From positions 1 to 64,000 of the forward strand of contig JALSLW010000026.1 of the NCBI GenBank assembly GCA_026988155.1: 64,000 nucleotides of DNA, given 5' to 3'. Made by a program: the position numbers and the translations under genes. Below the pieces are notes generated by a model. That model was given only the letters and a program-made list of their open reading frames with translations, made no database searches and was not told the origin of the DNA. Positions 47,427-59,075 of this stretch are shown here, in pieces (positions within the stretch are counted from its first letter, which is position 1; every line of letters begins with the position of its first letter). Source of the DNA: Methylomonas sp. Its GTDB lineage: Bacteria; Pseudomonadota; Gammaproteobacteria; Methylococcales; Methylomonadaceae.

Positions 47427-48481
47427 ATTTTTAAACTGTTTTCCTTTGTCATAAATAGATCATCGCATATCGGTTCCTTATCGGGCGCTTTCAAACCAAA
47501 ATGCAGATAAGCTTTTTGAGTTACCACCCGTCCCCTTGGCGTTCGCATAATAAATCCTTGCTGCAGCAAATACGGCTCCAGCACATCCTCAATAGTTCCC
47601 CGTTCTTCACTGATGGCGGCGGCTAAAGTATCCAGCCCAACCGGGCCACCCTCAAAGTTATCTATCATTGTTAATAGAAGCTTTCTATCTAAAGAATCAA
47701 AGCCATTATGATCAATTTTCAGCATTTTTAATGCCTGAGACGCAATATCACTGGATACGATGCCATTCCCCTTTACTTCTGCATAGTCGCGTACCCGTCG
47801 CAATAGGCGGTTGGCAATACGCGGCGTTCCACGCGAACGTCTGGCAATTTCATTTGCTCCAGTTGGCTCAATGCTTATTCCCAGAACCTTAGCTGAACGT
47901 GCGGCAATCGTTGACAGCTCTTCTTCAGTGTAAAATTCCAGCCGTTGCACAATTCCAAAACGGTCTCGCAAAGGGGATGTCAGCAATCCTGCCCGAGTCG
48001 TCGCTCCCACTAAAGTAAAAGGCGGTAAATCCAATTTTATGGACCGAGCTGCCGGGCCTTCACCGATCATAATGTCAATCTGATAATCTTCCATAGCAGG
48101 GTACAGAATTTCTTCAACCGCTGGACTCAAACGGTGAATCTCATCAATAAACAGTACATCATGGGCTTCAAGGTTGGTCAATAGAGCGGCAAGGTCACCC
48201 GCCTTATCTAAAACTGGCCCTGAAGTTTGACGAATATTAACTCCCATTTCAGTCGCTATAATATTTGAAAGCGTAGTTTTCCCCAACCCTGGCGGACCAA
48301 AGATTAATACATGATCTAAAGCCTCGCTTCTTGCTGTTGCCGCTTTGATAAAAATTTCCATTTGCAAACACAATTCTTTTTGCCCGACATAGTCATCTAA
48401 GCGTTTAGGTCGAATCGCCCTATCTTGCCGTTCTTCATCCAATGCACTGCCAGAAGAAATAAGACGGTCACTTTCTATCAT
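47423..48481 (-). CDS. ruvB: Holliday junction helicase RuvB
   Basis: [59 protein letters not shown]. Confidence 0.97.
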   Translation of the reverse strand: MIESDRLISSGSALDEERQDRAIRPKRLDDYVGQKELCLQMEIFIKAATARSEALDHVLIFGPPGLGKTTLSNIIATEMGVNIRQTSGPVLDKAGDLAALLTNLEAHDVLFIDEIHRLSPAVEEILYPAMEDYQIDIMIGEGPAARSIKLDLPPFTLVGATTRAGLLTSPLRDRFGIVQRLEFYTEEELSTIAARSAKVLGISIEPTGANEIARRSRGTPRIANRLLRRVRDYAEVKGNGIVSSDIASQALKMLKIDHNGFDSLDRKLLLTMIDNFEGGPVGLDTLAAAISEERGTIEDVLEPYLLQQGFIMRTPRGRVVTQKAYLHFGLKAPDKEPICDDLFMTKENSLKI

Positions 48482-49080
48482 CTAGCAACGGCTCCCTGCA
48501 ATGCCATTTTGATAATTTCTTCGCAGCTGTTACCTTCCTGAGAAATATGTTGCACCATTTTACTTGCATCCTGTGGCTTATATCCTAATGCGCATAGAGC
48601 GCTTATTGCTTCCTGTCTGGGATTGCCAGCTACCTGGCTTGCCAAAACGCTTTCACCTGGCACTGAAGACTCGGCATTTTTAGGCAATCTATCTCGCATT
48701 TCTATTATCAAACGTTCTGCAGTTTTCTTGCCTATGCCTGGCAAGCGTACCAAAGCCTGTACATCATTATCATGAATGCAGCGATGAAACTCTTCAGCAC
48801 TTTGCCCGGAAAGAATCGTTAAGGCCAATTTAGGCCCTACCCCATTCACTTTAATTAAAGCTCTGAACATTTTTCGATCTGTTTCTGCCGAAAATGCAAA
48901 CAGAATATGTGCATCGTCCCTAATTACCAGATGAGTATATAGCAACAGCTCTTCACCTAAAGCAGGAAGGTCATAAAAGGTAGTCATGGGGGCTTCCACC
49001 TCATAACCAACACCTTGTACATCGACCACTAATTGAGGCGGTGTTTTAGAAAATAATTTACCGCGTATAAAACCGATCAT
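48478..49080 (-). CDS. ruvA: Holliday junction complex subunit RuvA
   Basis: [47 protein letters not shown]. Confidence 0.96.
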   Translation of the reverse strand: MIGFIRGKLFSKTPPQLVVDVQGVGYEVEAPMTTFYDLPALGEELLLYTHLVIRDDAHILFAFSAETDRKMFRALIKVNGVGPKLALTILSGQSAEEFHRCIHDNDVQALVRLPGIGKKTAERLIIEMRDRLPKNAESSVPGESVLASQVAGNPRQEAISALCALGYKPQDASKMVQHISQEGNSCEEIIKMALQGAVAR

Positions 49081-49577
49081 AAGCTATTCTGTTTCAATCT
49101 TTGTGCAGTTTGCTGATAATGTGAATGGCAAAGGCTAATCCCCAGTGCATCACTGGCATCCATTTGCAGCTCACCTTGAATGCACAGCAATATTTTTACC
49201 ATATGCTGCACCTGAGGTTTATCAGCACTGCCCTTGCCTACTAAGGCTTGCTTTACCTGGCGGGCAGCATATTCAGAAACCGGTAATCCTGCAACCATTG
49301 ATGCACAGATAGCAGCGCCCCTGGCTTGACCTAACTTTAAAGCAGAATCTGCATTTTTATGCATAAATACCTGTTCTATGGCCATTTCTGTGGGCTGATA
49401 TAAAGCAATAACCTCAGTAACTCCATCAAATATCTGTTTTAACCGTTCGGGAAATGCATCTGCTTTAACACGGATGCTGCCACTGGCTATATATTTATTG
49501 CTGCCTCGGCTGGTTTCTTCAATGATCCCGTATCCTGTTATTCTAGAACCTGGGTCTATGCCTAAAATTCTTGTCAA
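49077..49577 (-). CDS. ruvC: Holliday junction resolvase RuvC
   Basis: [40 protein letters not shown]. Confidence 0.96.
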   Translation of the reverse strand: MTRILGIDPGSRITGYGIIEETSRGSNKYIASGSIRVKADAFPERLKQIFDGVTEVIALYQPTEMAIEQVFMHKNADSALKLGQARGAAICASMVAGLPVSEYAARQVKQALVGKGSADKPQVQHMVKILLCIQGELQMDASDALGISLCHSHYQQTAQRLKQNSL

Positions 49578-49666
49578 CTTATTCTCTATAATAAAATCCT
49601 ATGTTCTGCACCATTGCTAGTTAAGGCAACTGAAAATAAAAATCTTCTTGATGTCTATCGCAAACT

Positions 49667-50419
49667 TTACATCTCAGCGACTTGTGCCATCACCTCTTCA
49701 GAAATATCCGCATTGGAATAAACATCCTGCACATCATCCAAATCTTCCAGCACATCGATTAAACGCAATATTTTTTCAGCATTATTGGCATCCAGTGCAA
49801 TTTTGTTTTCAGCATCCATTGTTACTTCGGAGTTTTCAGGCTCAAATCCTGCTGCAACCATCGCTTCTTTTACTGACAGGTAATCATCCGGCGAAGTCAT
49901 TACATCAACCGAGCCATCATCATGTGTCACAATATCTTCAGCTCCCGCTTCCAATGCCGCTTCCATCACAGCATCTTCATCAACAGAATCCGAGTAGCTG
50001 ATAATGCCTGTTTTATTAAACATGAAAGAAACCGAACCGCTAGTCCCCAGGTTGCCGCCCGCTTTCGTTAACGCGTGCCTTACTTCTGCTACCGTGCGAT
50101 TACGATTATCGGTTAAACAGTCAACCATAATTGCTGTTCCGCCGGGACCATACCCTTCATACCGGACCTCTTCATAATCAATTCCTTCCATTGCACCCGT
50201 CGCTTTTTTTATGGTGTTATCAATGGTATCTCTTTTCATATTTGCGCCTAGCGCCTTATCAATCACCGAACGCAGACTTGGGTTATTGGCCGGGTCGCCG
50301 CCTCCTGTTTTGGCCGCAACAGATATTTCACGTATTATCTTAGTGAAAATTTTTCCCCGTTTAGCATCCTGAGCACCCTTACGATGCTTTATATTTGCCC
50401 ACTTACTATGTCCTGCCAT
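49667..50419 (-). CDS. yebC: YebC/PmpR family protein
   Basis: [32 protein letters not shown]. Confidence 0.96.
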   Translation of the reverse strand: MAGHSKWANIKHRKGAQDAKRGKIFTKIIREISVAAKTGGGDPANNPSLRSVIDKALGANMKRDTIDNTIKKATGAMEGIDYEEVRYEGYGPGGTAIMVDCLTDNRNRTVAEVRHALTKAGGNLGTSGSVSFMFNKTGIISYSDSVDEDAVMEAALEAGAEDIVTHDDGSVDVMTSPDDYLSVKEAMVAAGFEPENSEVTMDAENKIALDANNAEKILRLIDVLEDLDDVQDVYSNADISEEVMAQVAEM

Positions 50420-50479
50420 GTTAATCTCTCTACAACATATTTATTGAATATTGTCGGATTGCGCTATCGCTCATCCAAC

Positions 50480-51127
50480 CTATAAACTTATCAAATGAGG
50501 CAATACAGCCGTCAAAGAATTCTCATTTACAAAAATGTCTGCTTGCGCCACAACAATGTCCCTTTGCATCACGCCGCCAAAACCAATAACAGTAGCACCT
50601 GCCTGCTTAGCTTCCAGGTCAGTCTTGCCATCACCAATCATTGCCATTGAGCGCCCCTGCTTTTGTATCGCCTTGCAAATAACAGCTTTACCTCCCGTTC
50701 TGGCAAGCGGGGACTGCCGGTCAAAATCCCTATAGCTTCCATCTGCATTAAACAGAACATCAACTGCATGTACTTGATCAGCTGGTATACCAAGCTTTTC
50801 AGCCAATGGCAAAATAGCCTGACGAATGCCGCCGCTAATAATATGTACCTGTTTGCCCTGAGCAAGCAGAGCACTAAAGACCTCTTCAACGCCCTCAACC
50901 ATTTTAGTAATATACAAATCAGCTAGACTGTCCATCTGTGCTTTATCTGGTTTGATCAGAGCAAGACGCTTTCCATAAACATCTTCTAAAGCCAGTTCGC
51001 CATTCATGGCCGCATTAGTCAATGCGGCCAGTTCATCAAACAGGCCTGATTGCCTGCCTAATTCATCAATGCCCTCAATTTTGCTCAAGGTACTGTCACA
51101 GTCAAAACAGACTATATCAAAACTCAT
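50480..51127 (-). CDS. serB: Phosphoserine phosphatase (HAD family)
   Basis: VCFDCDSTLSKIEGIDELG; ISGGIRQAILPLAEKLGI; MIGDGKTDLEAK; next to serA. Confidence 0.85.
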   Translation of the reverse strand: MSFDIVCFDCDSTLSKIEGIDELGRQSGLFDELAALTNAAMNGELALEDVYGKRLALIKPDKAQMDSLADLYITKMVEGVEEVFSALLAQGKQVHIISGGIRQAILPLAEKLGIPADQVHAVDVLFNADGSYRDFDRQSPLARTGGKAVICKAIQKQGRSMAMIGDGKTDLEAKQAGATVIGFGGVMQRDIVVAQADIFVNENSLTAVLPHLISL

Positions 51128-52716
51128 AAATTAATCTGAATCGCACAATTAACAAAAGAAAGATCTCTTATTTTTTCCAGTATATCAGCTGGCAAAGGAC
51201 TGGAAACACTGATTACTGCCATAGCCTTATCATTAGTATCGGGAACGCCAACCTGCATTCTTGAGATATTGATATTGGATTCACCTAGAATGGAGCTGAT
51301 TGCAGAAATAACGCCCGGCTTATCATTATGCTCAGTTACCAGCAAAGAGCCTTCAGGAATTACTTCAATTTCAAACTGATTGACATTAACAATACGGGGA
51401 TGATGATCACCTAATAAAGTACCTACAACCGAAACAGTTTTACCTGCACAGATGGCTGTCAATTTAACTAAAGAGACATAGCCTTCAGCTGTTTCTTCAG
51501 TTTTAGATTCAACCAAAGCAATACCCTGTTTTTTGGCGATATTTTCAGCATTGACGCTATTGACAGGCGTAGACATCTGTCCCGCTAAAATCCCTACCAA
51601 TGCTTCAACTGACACAGGTCTAATTTCTGCGTCCGCAGCAGCCTTGCCGAATAAAGATACTTCTAACGTTTTGATAGGCTCGCCAGCCAAATCAACTAGC
51701 ATTTTACCCATCACTTTTGCCAGCATCATAAATGGACGTGATTTTTTCAACTCTTCTGCTGAAATCTTGGTAGACAAGTTTAATGCGTTAATCGCTTCAC
51801 CTGTTTTTAAATAGGTAACAGCCTGTCTTGCAATCTCAACACTCACTGCAACCTGAGCTTCACGTGTTGAAGCGCCTAAATGCGGTGTAAAGGTAATATT
51901 ATCTAACTCAAATAATGGAGATTCTTTAGGTGGTTCCTGCTCATATACATCCAGTGCAGCTTTAGCAATCTCACCATTTTTAAGCGCATTATACAAAGCA
52001 GCTTCATCAACCAGACCGCCACGGGCGCAGTTTATTAGCATTGCAGTGTTCTTCATCGCCTTTAACTGCTCAGCACCAATTATGCCACGGGTTTTATCAA
52101 TCATCGGGCAATGCAAGGTCAGGTAATCAGCCTCTTTCACCAATGTATCCAAATCGACAGATTCTGCTCCGCATTCTTCAAAAATTTCAGGCGTAACAAA
52201 TGGGTCATAGGCAATCACTCGCATACCTAAACCCACGGCACGTTTAGCTGCCAGCCTCCCAATGGTGCCAAAGCCTAATATGGCAAAGGTTTTATGGTTA
52301 ATTTCTGCCCCGACCAATTTTGCACGTTCCCATTTTCCATCACGGACAGAGACACTGGCTTCAGGCAAATTACGGCTTAAAGAAAACATATGAGCAATGG
52401 CCAGCTCTGCAGTTGTTGTAGCATTGGCATCCGGTGTATTCATCACTATGACACCTTGCTCAGTCGCAGCTGGGATATCCACATTATCTACCCCGATACC
52501 CGCACGGCCAACAACTTTTAAATTAGCCGCAGCCTGAAGCACTTTTTTAGTGACTTTAGTATCACTCCTGATTAATAATGCATCATAGTCTCCTATAATT
52601 TTACAAAGCTCATCCTCATTCATTCCCACCTGAATATGAACCTGAATATCAGTCTGCTCATTTAAAAAGTTAATGCCGTCATCGGCTAATTTGTCGGAAA
52701 CAAGAATTTTTTTCAT
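51124..52716 (-). CDS. serA: D-3-phosphoglycerate dehydrogenase with C-terminal ACT domain
   Basis: [63 protein letters not shown]; 530 aa. Confidence 0.95.
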   Translation of the reverse strand: MKKILVSDKLADDGINFLNEQTDIQVHIQVGMNEDELCKIIGDYDALLIRSDTKVTKKVLQAAANLKVVGRAGIGVDNVDIPAATEQGVIVMNTPDANATTTAELAIAHMFSLSRNLPEASVSVRDGKWERAKLVGAEINHKTFAILGFGTIGRLAAKRAVGLGMRVIAYDPFVTPEIFEECGAESVDLDTLVKEADYLTLHCPMIDKTRGIIGAEQLKAMKNTAMLINCARGGLVDEAALYNALKNGEIAKAALDVYEQEPPKESPLFELDNITFTPHLGASTREAQVAVSVEIARQAVTYLKTGEAINALNLSTKISAEELKKSRPFMMLAKVMGKMLVDLAGEPIKTLEVSLFGKAAADAEIRPVSVEALVGILAGQMSTPVNSVNAENIAKKQGIALVESKTEETAEGYVSLVKLTAICAGKTVSVVGTLLGDHHPRIVNVNQFEIEVIPEGSLLVTEHNDKPGVISAISSILGESNINISRMQVGVPDTNDKAMAVISVSSPLPADILEKIRDLSFVNCAIQINL

Positions 52717-52954
52717 GCTTTTTGAAGTTGTTTAAAGTTTTGTAAAATAAACCGCATAGTTTATCAGCTTTGGAGAAATTCTAATAATTCTATAGCAAAA
52801 AATGCGCCTATCGTTTTAACAAAAGGTTTTTGAACAGGCGTTTTAATTAAAAGCATTTTTCAATAGGGAAAATAAAATTCATTAGCCCTCAAATAAGAAC
52901 TTAACCAAAAAACCAGATCAAAGCCTCTAAATGGCATTTTTTAAAAAAATGAGC

Positions 52955-53176
52955 CTACGAATCTTCCAATTCTTCTAAAGCATTAACTTTATCGACATAA
53001 TTATAAAAATCATCGCGCAGATAAGTTTCATAACTATCATCTTTCAAAAAAAGATCTAACGCATCCGATAACTTGCCTCTATTGCCTTCCGTTTGTCTTT
53101 TTCCGTATTTTTTCAATACATAGTTCAATTCATGCTCCTGTTTTGAAATACGGTCTCTATCAGATGGAATCGCCAT
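52955..53176 (-). CDS. Hypothetical 73-aa protein
   Basis: AGGAG SD upstream of ATG; charged composition. Confidence 0.55.
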   Translation of the reverse strand: MAIPSDRDRISKQEHELNYVLKKYGKRQTEGNRGKLSDALDLFLKDDSYETYLRDDFYNYVDKVNALEELEDS

Positions 53177-53257
53177 GCTTTTCTCCTGTTTATCATTTAT
53201 AAAAAATACGCCTATTAAGTTTAGCAGAGGATAAAAGAATCAACTGCCAATCAAGCA

Positions 53258-55060
53258 CTATTTTTTGCTCAGGCTTTCTACTGCATCAACAGTTTGAAAA
53301 TAAACTTGTCCGGGGCTTAACTGCTCTAGAAAGTTTGTTTCTCTTAGCTTGTCATTAACGGGGCCTTTTACTTCTGCTAAATGCAATAGGATATTTTTAT
53401 TTTTTAATGTTGTTATCAGGTTCTTCAATGCTTCAAATGCTGTGCTATCAATGTGACTGACAGATGAAAAAATTAGCACGACATGTTTTAAGTCTAAATT
53501 ATTGCCTGTTTCATTTTCTATAAAATCAATAATATAGTTTACATTGGCAAAGCTAATGTTCTCATCTATTCTGATCAACACTAAATGTTTCCAAGTTTCC
53601 ACTTGATGACGCTTAATATTTCTAAAATGTTCAGTGTCTTTTATCTGGCCGACAACGGCAATATGGGGGCGACTGGTCCGGCGCAAATAGCTTACAATGG
53701 TAATGGCCACGCCCAGGGCAATGCCTTCTTCAATGCCCAATGCAAGCACCCCCAATAAAGTGATCAATTCTGCAATGCCATCACTTTTATCGTATTTCCA
53801 TGTTGCTATGATGCCGCGCAATTTTACTAATGGAAAAATTGCAATAAGAATAACGGCTGCCAAAGCCGCCTTAGGAATGCTGGTAAATTGCTCAGCAAAA
53901 AACATAACAGCTATACTGAGCAACAGCACTGCTATCAACATAGCCATTTGTGTCCGTGCACCCGCCGAGAAATTAACCATGGTCCGGCTAAATCCTCCCG
54001 CGACTGACATTCCTCCCGAAAATGCTGTCGCCAAGTTGGCCGCACCTAAGGCTATCAGCTCTTGATTTGGGTCTATTGTTTTATTTGTCAAATTTGCTGT
54101 AACTTTAGCAATGGCGACACTTTCAACATAGGCAATGACTGCAACAAATGAAGCACTGGGCAATAACGTTTTCCATTGCTCAGCATTACTTATAAAAGAA
54201 AAACTGATTTTAGGCAGGCCCGACTGAATTTCCCCAACAATAGAAACCTGATGATATTCAGGCAGCAGATAAACTTTAACCAGAATAGTCGTTATGATAA
54301 TAACCAGTAACGGTGCGGATTTACTGATCCCAGTGATAATATTTTTTTTAACATCAAACCGTTTAAGAAGTCTTGATAACGGTAAACCAAAAGATAATAA
54401 AAGCATAATGCTAAAAAGGCTTAGCCCCACTGTAAACCAGTTTATCTGTTGCAGATAATCGCCATAGCAAGCCAACCCAACACCGCACGGATTTTTTGAC
54501 AGTCCCAATAAATGGGGAATCTGACTCAATATAATTAATATGGCCGCTCCGCTGGTAAACCCCGCAAGAACAGGATGACTGATAAAATTTACCAGCCCGC
54601 CCATCCGCAATGCGGCCATCAGCAATAAAATTAAACCGCCTTCCGCCGCTAAGATGATTGCGTTTTCAACCGGGCTTCCCAGCGCCATAATGTCTGGTGC
54701 TGATAATGCACTGGCTATCATAATAGCTGCGATAGAAACTGGGCCAACAGATAAAGTCCGGCTAGTTCCTAAAAAAGCGTAAATTGCAGGCGGCAAAATG
54801 CTTGCATATAGACCGACTTGAGCAGGAAGTCCCGCTAACATAGCATAAGCAATGCCCTGGGGAACCAGTAAAATAGCAGTAATGATACCCGCAAAAACAT
54901 CACCATTCAGATCTTCTTTGGTATAACTTTTTAACCAAATAGTAATAGGGAAATATTTATTAATCCAACTGCCAGTTTGCTGTGAAATCATGAAATTATT
55001 GGTGTTAAAGTCCATGCCGAAGCATTTTGCATTGAATAAACGCAGATGGAATAGCTTCAA
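53258..55060 (-). CDS. SulP family sulfate permease with STAS domain; start may be internal
   Basis: GIITAILLVPQGIAYAMLAGLPAQVGLYASILPPAIYAFLGTSRTLSVGPVSIAAIM; STAS ...HIDSTAFEALKNLI. Confidence 0.88.
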   Translation of the reverse strand: MKLFHLRLFNAKCFGMDFNTNNFMISQQTGSWINKYFPITIWLKSYTKEDLNGDVFAGIITAILLVPQGIAYAMLAGLPAQVGLYASILPPAIYAFLGTSRTLSVGPVSIAAIMIASALSAPDIMALGSPVENAIILAAEGGLILLLMAALRMGGLVNFISHPVLAGFTSGAAILIILSQIPHLLGLSKNPCGVGLACYGDYLQQINWFTVGLSLFSIMLLLSFGLPLSRLLKRFDVKKNIITGISKSAPLLVIIITTILVKVYLLPEYHQVSIVGEIQSGLPKISFSFISNAEQWKTLLPSASFVAVIAYVESVAIAKVTANLTNKTIDPNQELIALGAANLATAFSGGMSVAGGFSRTMVNFSAGARTQMAMLIAVLLLSIAVMFFAEQFTSIPKAALAAVILIAIFPLVKLRGIIATWKYDKSDGIAELITLLGVLALGIEEGIALGVAITIVSYLRRTSRPHIAVVGQIKDTEHFRNIKRHQVETWKHLVLIRIDENISFANVNYIIDFIENETGNNLDLKHVVLIFSSVSHIDSTAFEALKNLITTLKNKNILLHLAEVKGPVNDKLRETNFLEQLSPGQVYFQTVDAVESLSKK

Positions 55061-55200
55061 CTTGCGAAGCTATTCTGGCCAGCGGGAAGAACCTGAATCT
55101 TAACATGTTTTGAGTTGACAATATTTCTAGGCAATCCCCCTCGATTGCTCTGCCCTTATAGCCGTACCATTCATCAAAACTAAATCATTAAATCTTCTCT

Positions 55201-56298
55201 TTATACCTTATGCAGCTGCTTCCATGCTTCAAATCCTCCAGCAATTGATAGAACATTGGTATAGCCCATATTTTGCATTGTATTTGCCGATAAAGCAGAG
55301 CGCTTACCACTGTGACAATAAACAATAATTGTCGCTGATTTATCAGAAAGCTCAGGTATTGTATGAATTTTAAATTCCAGCACACCTCTTGGCAGCAAGA
55401 TGGCATTTTCAATATTGCCCGAATTAAATTCATTCTCTTCTCTTACATCGACAATGATGACGCTATCATTGGACATAATCTCTTTAGCCTTTTTCGGGTG
55501 AATTTCAGTGATATTTTGAATCGCCTGATCAATATAGTCATCCATACTTGATACTTTACCTATGGAGCCATCCTCTTCTGCACGTGGCTCTGCATCCTGA
55601 TTTGCCCGTTCTTCGTCAATACCGCAATAGCGGTTAGCCGGAACGGCCATATCAATTAGCTTTGGTTTTGGCAAGTTTAAGTTTGCCATAATATCGACAA
55701 ATTCTTCTCTAGTTTTTCCTGCTAACCTAGGATTCTCAGTCCGTTCCTGAATAATGCAACTAATCCAGCGACCTTTATAGTCATGTCCCGGATAAACAAC
55801 AGTCTCATCAGGCAGCGAAAATAACCGCTGGGTAATGCTATCGTATTGAGCTTCTGAACTGCCACCTTGAAAATCTGTACGCCCACATCCACCGATCAAC
55901 AAAGCATCGCCGGTGAACACTCTATCCCTCCATAAAAAAGAAACGCTTCCTGGCGTATGTCCAGGAGTCGCAATAACTTTGATGCTCTCATTATTGCCAA
56001 ATTCAAATACATCGCCGTCTTGAATTTGAATATCCGCAGTACTAGCACCGCATAGCGAACTGACAGCTGTTTTCGCCCCCAGCTTTTGCCTTAACAGGCC
56101 GCTTGCTGTGACATGATCAGCATGAACATGCGTTTCCAGCGAATATTTTAAAATAAGGTCATATTCCTTTAACAAATTGAGATAGACCTCCAGCTGTGTA
56201 TCAACCGGATCTATTAAAATAGCCTCTCTATTGCTTAAATCGGCAATCAGATAGGTATAGGTACAGCTTTCTTTGTCAAATAATTGTTTAAATAGCAT
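55201..56298 (-). CDS. Persulfide dioxygenase-like metallo-beta-lactamase fold protein fused to rhodanese domain
   Basis: ETHVHADHVTASGLLRQKLGAKTAVS; ATPGHTPGSVSFLW; TGDALLIGGCGRTDFQGG; rhodanese VIIVDVREENEFNSGNI...IVYCHSGKRSA. Confidence 0.85.
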   Translation of the reverse strand: MLFKQLFDKESCTYTYLIADLSNREAILIDPVDTQLEVYLNLLKEYDLILKYSLETHVHADHVTASGLLRQKLGAKTAVSSLCGASTADIQIQDGDVFEFGNNESIKVIATPGHTPGSVSFLWRDRVFTGDALLIGGCGRTDFQGGSSEAQYDSITQRLFSLPDETVVYPGHDYKGRWISCIIQERTENPRLAGKTREEFVDIMANLNLPKPKLIDMAVPANRYCGIDEERANQDAEPRAEEDGSIGKVSSMDDYIDQAIQNITEIHPKKAKEIMSNDSVIIVDVREENEFNSGNIENAILLPRGVLEFKIHTIPELSDKSATIIVYCHSGKRSALSANTMQNMGYTNVLSIAGGFEAWKQLHKV

Positions 56299-56395
56299 GA
56301 GGATAACTCCAGATAGTGAGGTTCTAATGGCCCATAATATAATAAAATACTAATATTTAAAATATTTTAATGATCTATGCTCTTTTTTGCTCAGG

Positions 56396-56419
56396 CAGGG
56401 GCTTAAAGCCCCTGTTTTT
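56396..56419. terminator. Stem-loop CAGGGGCTT/AAAGCCCCTG + T tract
   Basis: Inverted repeat followed by GTTTTTC. Confidence 0.5.
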
Positions 56420-56559
56420 CGTGCATAGTTCACAATAAAGTCAAATTCATACCACTTTTGCAAGTCTGATGAACACTCTGTGATCCTTATCATGATTTTT
56501 GTTAACCCTCTTCGCTATAGTTTACTCCAACAGACAACTAAACACATTGGACAATTATT

Positions 56560-56718
56560 ATGACTGAGTTAAAAAAAGATATTTTTATAAGCGGACTATT
56601 TATGGGAGGTATATTTGGATTTGTAAGTGGTGCATATGTTGTTTCTTCAGCTTTATTTGTAACCGTAGCTGTTGTTAACAACCTTCATTATAGCTATAGA
56701 GAAACGGAAGGAGTTTAA
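56560..56718 (+). CDS. Possible 52-aa small membrane protein
   Basis: MTELKKDIFISGLFMGGIFGFVSGAYVVSSALFVTVAVVNNLHYSYRETEGV; not in supplied ORF track; weak SD. Confidence 0.4.
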   Translation: MTELKKDIFISGLFMGGIFGFVSGAYVVSSALFVTVAVVNNLHYSYRETEGV

Positions 56719-56973
56719 GCTTTATTTATTGAATTTATAGTCGCAGATGACTATTCAGCTATCACGAATATAATAAAAGGAAAAAACGTAAAAACTAACA
56801 CCCTTTTAAAACAGCCTTACGGAGTAAATACATTAAACAACGTAAAACAATATTCGAACATTGAAATTTATTTCAAATAAAGTCTAAAAATAGATGACTT
56901 ATCTAAACAGAGTATAGACCGTCAGCTTCATTTAGTTAGCGGTCTATCTCTCATAATTTTCTCATCCCTTCTG

Positions 56974-57201
56974 CTAAAACAGTCTAGCCAGCGAACCCAG
57001 GCTATTTTCTATATGCGCCCATGTCCACCAGGCACCCTGAATAAAGGTCATATTCAGGCTCATTGAAGCAAAGGTAGCCCCTGCAAGCACTGTAGCAATA
57101 ACAATCGAGAGAAGAGTATATAATTTTGACCTAATGCTCCCCCTCAATAATTTTTTCCACAAATATCTCTGTACAAAAAGAAAAATAGCTCTTTGAATCA
57201 T
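56974..57201 (-). CDS. Hypothetical 75-aa membrane protein
   Basis: One predicted TM (YTLLSIVIATVLAGATFASMSL); directly upstream of the RNase gene's 5' end. Confidence 0.4.
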   Translation of the reverse strand: MIQRAIFLFVQRYLWKKLLRGSIRSKLYTLLSIVIATVLAGATFASMSLNMTFIQGAWWTWAHIENSLGSLARLF

Positions 57202-57226
57202 AGGCTCTCAAATATAAGCGGTAAAT

Positions 57227-59026
57227 TTATCTGCTTTCTACAGACTGTTCAATTGAAAAAATCCAGCGATGTCTAGCTTGATCTTTATCGGCAACACAGA
57301 CATCTACCTCATCTCCAAGACGTATTAAATGCATCTGGTTTTTACTGTTAACCAGCGATAGCTGATCCTGATCTATAGTAAGCGGCATTTTCCACAGCCG
57401 TTCTAAAGGGCGAATATATAATTTTATTTCAATAGAAATATCATCAAGCAAAATATAAAGCTTATCTCGACCCAAACCGATCACCGTTCCCTTATGTAAC
57501 GGTATACGTCCATCTGCGGATTCAAATTCGGCGGTAAAAACTTGATCCAGAACCAGTAAATTCGCTTCATTAGTCAATTGACGCTGAATGCCTTTTGAGC
57601 GGTTAGCCGCCAGAATTATCTGCTGTCTAAGCATTTCGTCCTGATCTTCTGAACAGCCAGAGTGGTAGCCGACAATTTTTTCCATCAGTTCTTTGTGCAG
57701 GAATACACCTACGATTTCCCTCATTGGTGCGGAGAACCTAGCATACACATCGGCTCCCACACCATAATGCCTGCCCGGTTTTTCTGAAAAGGAAGACCTG
57801 GCATTCATTAGCAGAGCCTGCCGATGAATAGCCTGGGAAATTCTGCTTTCAGTGCCGGTTTTTGGCAGCTTTCTTAAATACTCGGATAATGTTTCATTCC
57901 CATTGTGCAGCCATTGCCAATAGCTAGCTTTTAATCCATGAGCTTTAATAAGCCGACTTATTGCAAGCTCAAATTCTTTTAATTTTTCATTGGCTGGCGG
58001 AGGATGTACTTTGTAGATCGGCTGAATAAATTTTGCAAAAGATTCGCCTCTATCTGCCAGCAGCTTGGCTCCTGCAATATTGCACAGCAATGAAAACTGT
58101 TCGTTATAAAGTTCAACCGGATTTCTGACGTTATCTAACAAATTAAAAACCAAACCATCATGACCAAGTTTAACATTCACTTCTGTTCGGTGAAAACGTG
58201 CAATATTTCGCTCTTCTGCAAGCTTTAGCCTTAACAGTCCAACTTGCTGAAAATATTTTAGGCTTTCTGACAAATGCTCATCATTCCTGATTAAGCTAGC
58301 CGGCTCAGCAAGAAAATTCTCTACTTCTTTAAAAGACAGCTTACCTCGGCTTCTTATTCGAGAGCGTACAATATTAGTCTCTATATGATGCCCATCATGA
58401 TTTAAAAAAATCTCAAATACTACAGCTCTCCGAGAGACATCTTCATTTAATGAAATTACATCTACACATAATTCGCGAGGCAGCATTGGTATCATCAGCC
58501 CTGGCAAATAAAAGCTAGTTCCACGCTTTAATGCTTCATCAAACAGCGCCGAACCAGGCTTAACATAATAAGCTGCGTCTGCAATAGCATATCTTACGGT
58601 AAACCCGGAATGAGTTTTTTCAACCTGCAGCGCCTGATCAAGATCCATTGTATCAGCACCATCAATTGTACAAAATGCTAATGCCTCCAAATTTTCCAGT
58701 CCGGGATCTTCTATTCCTGGATTGCTAAGAATCAGTTCCACTTCAGCTTGAACTGATGAGGAAAAAAATGGCGTCAACTGTCTTTTTGCAGCAATTTTAT
58801 ATATTTGAGCATGAACACTAGCACCAGAAGCTATTATCGTCACCTCCATAGGAACATTTTTTATCAAAACAAACTGTACAATTTGTCCTTTTGATAAACG
58901 GGGATGTTTTGCTTTGTCCGAGATTAAATAGGTTTTATCTGAATATAAATCAGCTATGCAAATCTCTTGATCATCAATAAAGTCAATTTCACCTAATAAA
59001 AAATGCAATTGCATATTTTTTTTCAT
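57227..59026 (-). CDS. RNB-domain exoribonuclease (RNase II/R family)
   Basis: FCTIDGADTMDLDQALQVEK; GTSFYLPGLMIPMLPRELCVDVISLNEDVSRRAVVFEI; RFSAPMREIVGVFLHKEL. Confidence 0.88.
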   Translation of the reverse strand: MKKNMQLHFLLGEIDFIDDQEICIADLYSDKTYLISDKAKHPRLSKGQIVQFVLIKNVPMEVTIIASGASVHAQIYKIAAKRQLTPFFSSSVQAEVELILSNPGIEDPGLENLEALAFCTIDGADTMDLDQALQVEKTHSGFTVRYAIADAAYYVKPGSALFDEALKRGTSFYLPGLMIPMLPRELCVDVISLNEDVSRRAVVFEIFLNHDGHHIETNIVRSRIRSRGKLSFKEVENFLAEPASLIRNDEHLSESLKYFQQVGLLRLKLAEERNIARFHRTEVNVKLGHDGLVFNLLDNVRNPVELYNEQFSLLCNIAGAKLLADRGESFAKFIQPIYKVHPPPANEKLKEFELAISRLIKAHGLKASYWQWLHNGNETLSEYLRKLPKTGTESRISQAIHRQALLMNARSSFSEKPGRHYGVGADVYARFSAPMREIVGVFLHKELMEKIVGYHSGCSEDQDEMLRQQIILAANRSKGIQRQLTNEANLLVLDQVFTAEFESADGRIPLHKGTVIGLGRDKLYILLDDISIEIKLYIRPLERLWKMPLTIDQDQLSLVNSKNQMHLIRLGDEVDVCVADKDQARHRWIFSIEQSVESR

Positions 59027-59075
59027 ATAGCGGCTATATTTGGCAAACCATTAAAGAGGCTTATGGAAAAAGCAT

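Noticed and set aside
49648-50001. His/Gln/Pro-rich ORF antisense to yebC
   Set aside because: Shadow ORF; yebC is unambiguous on the minus strand.
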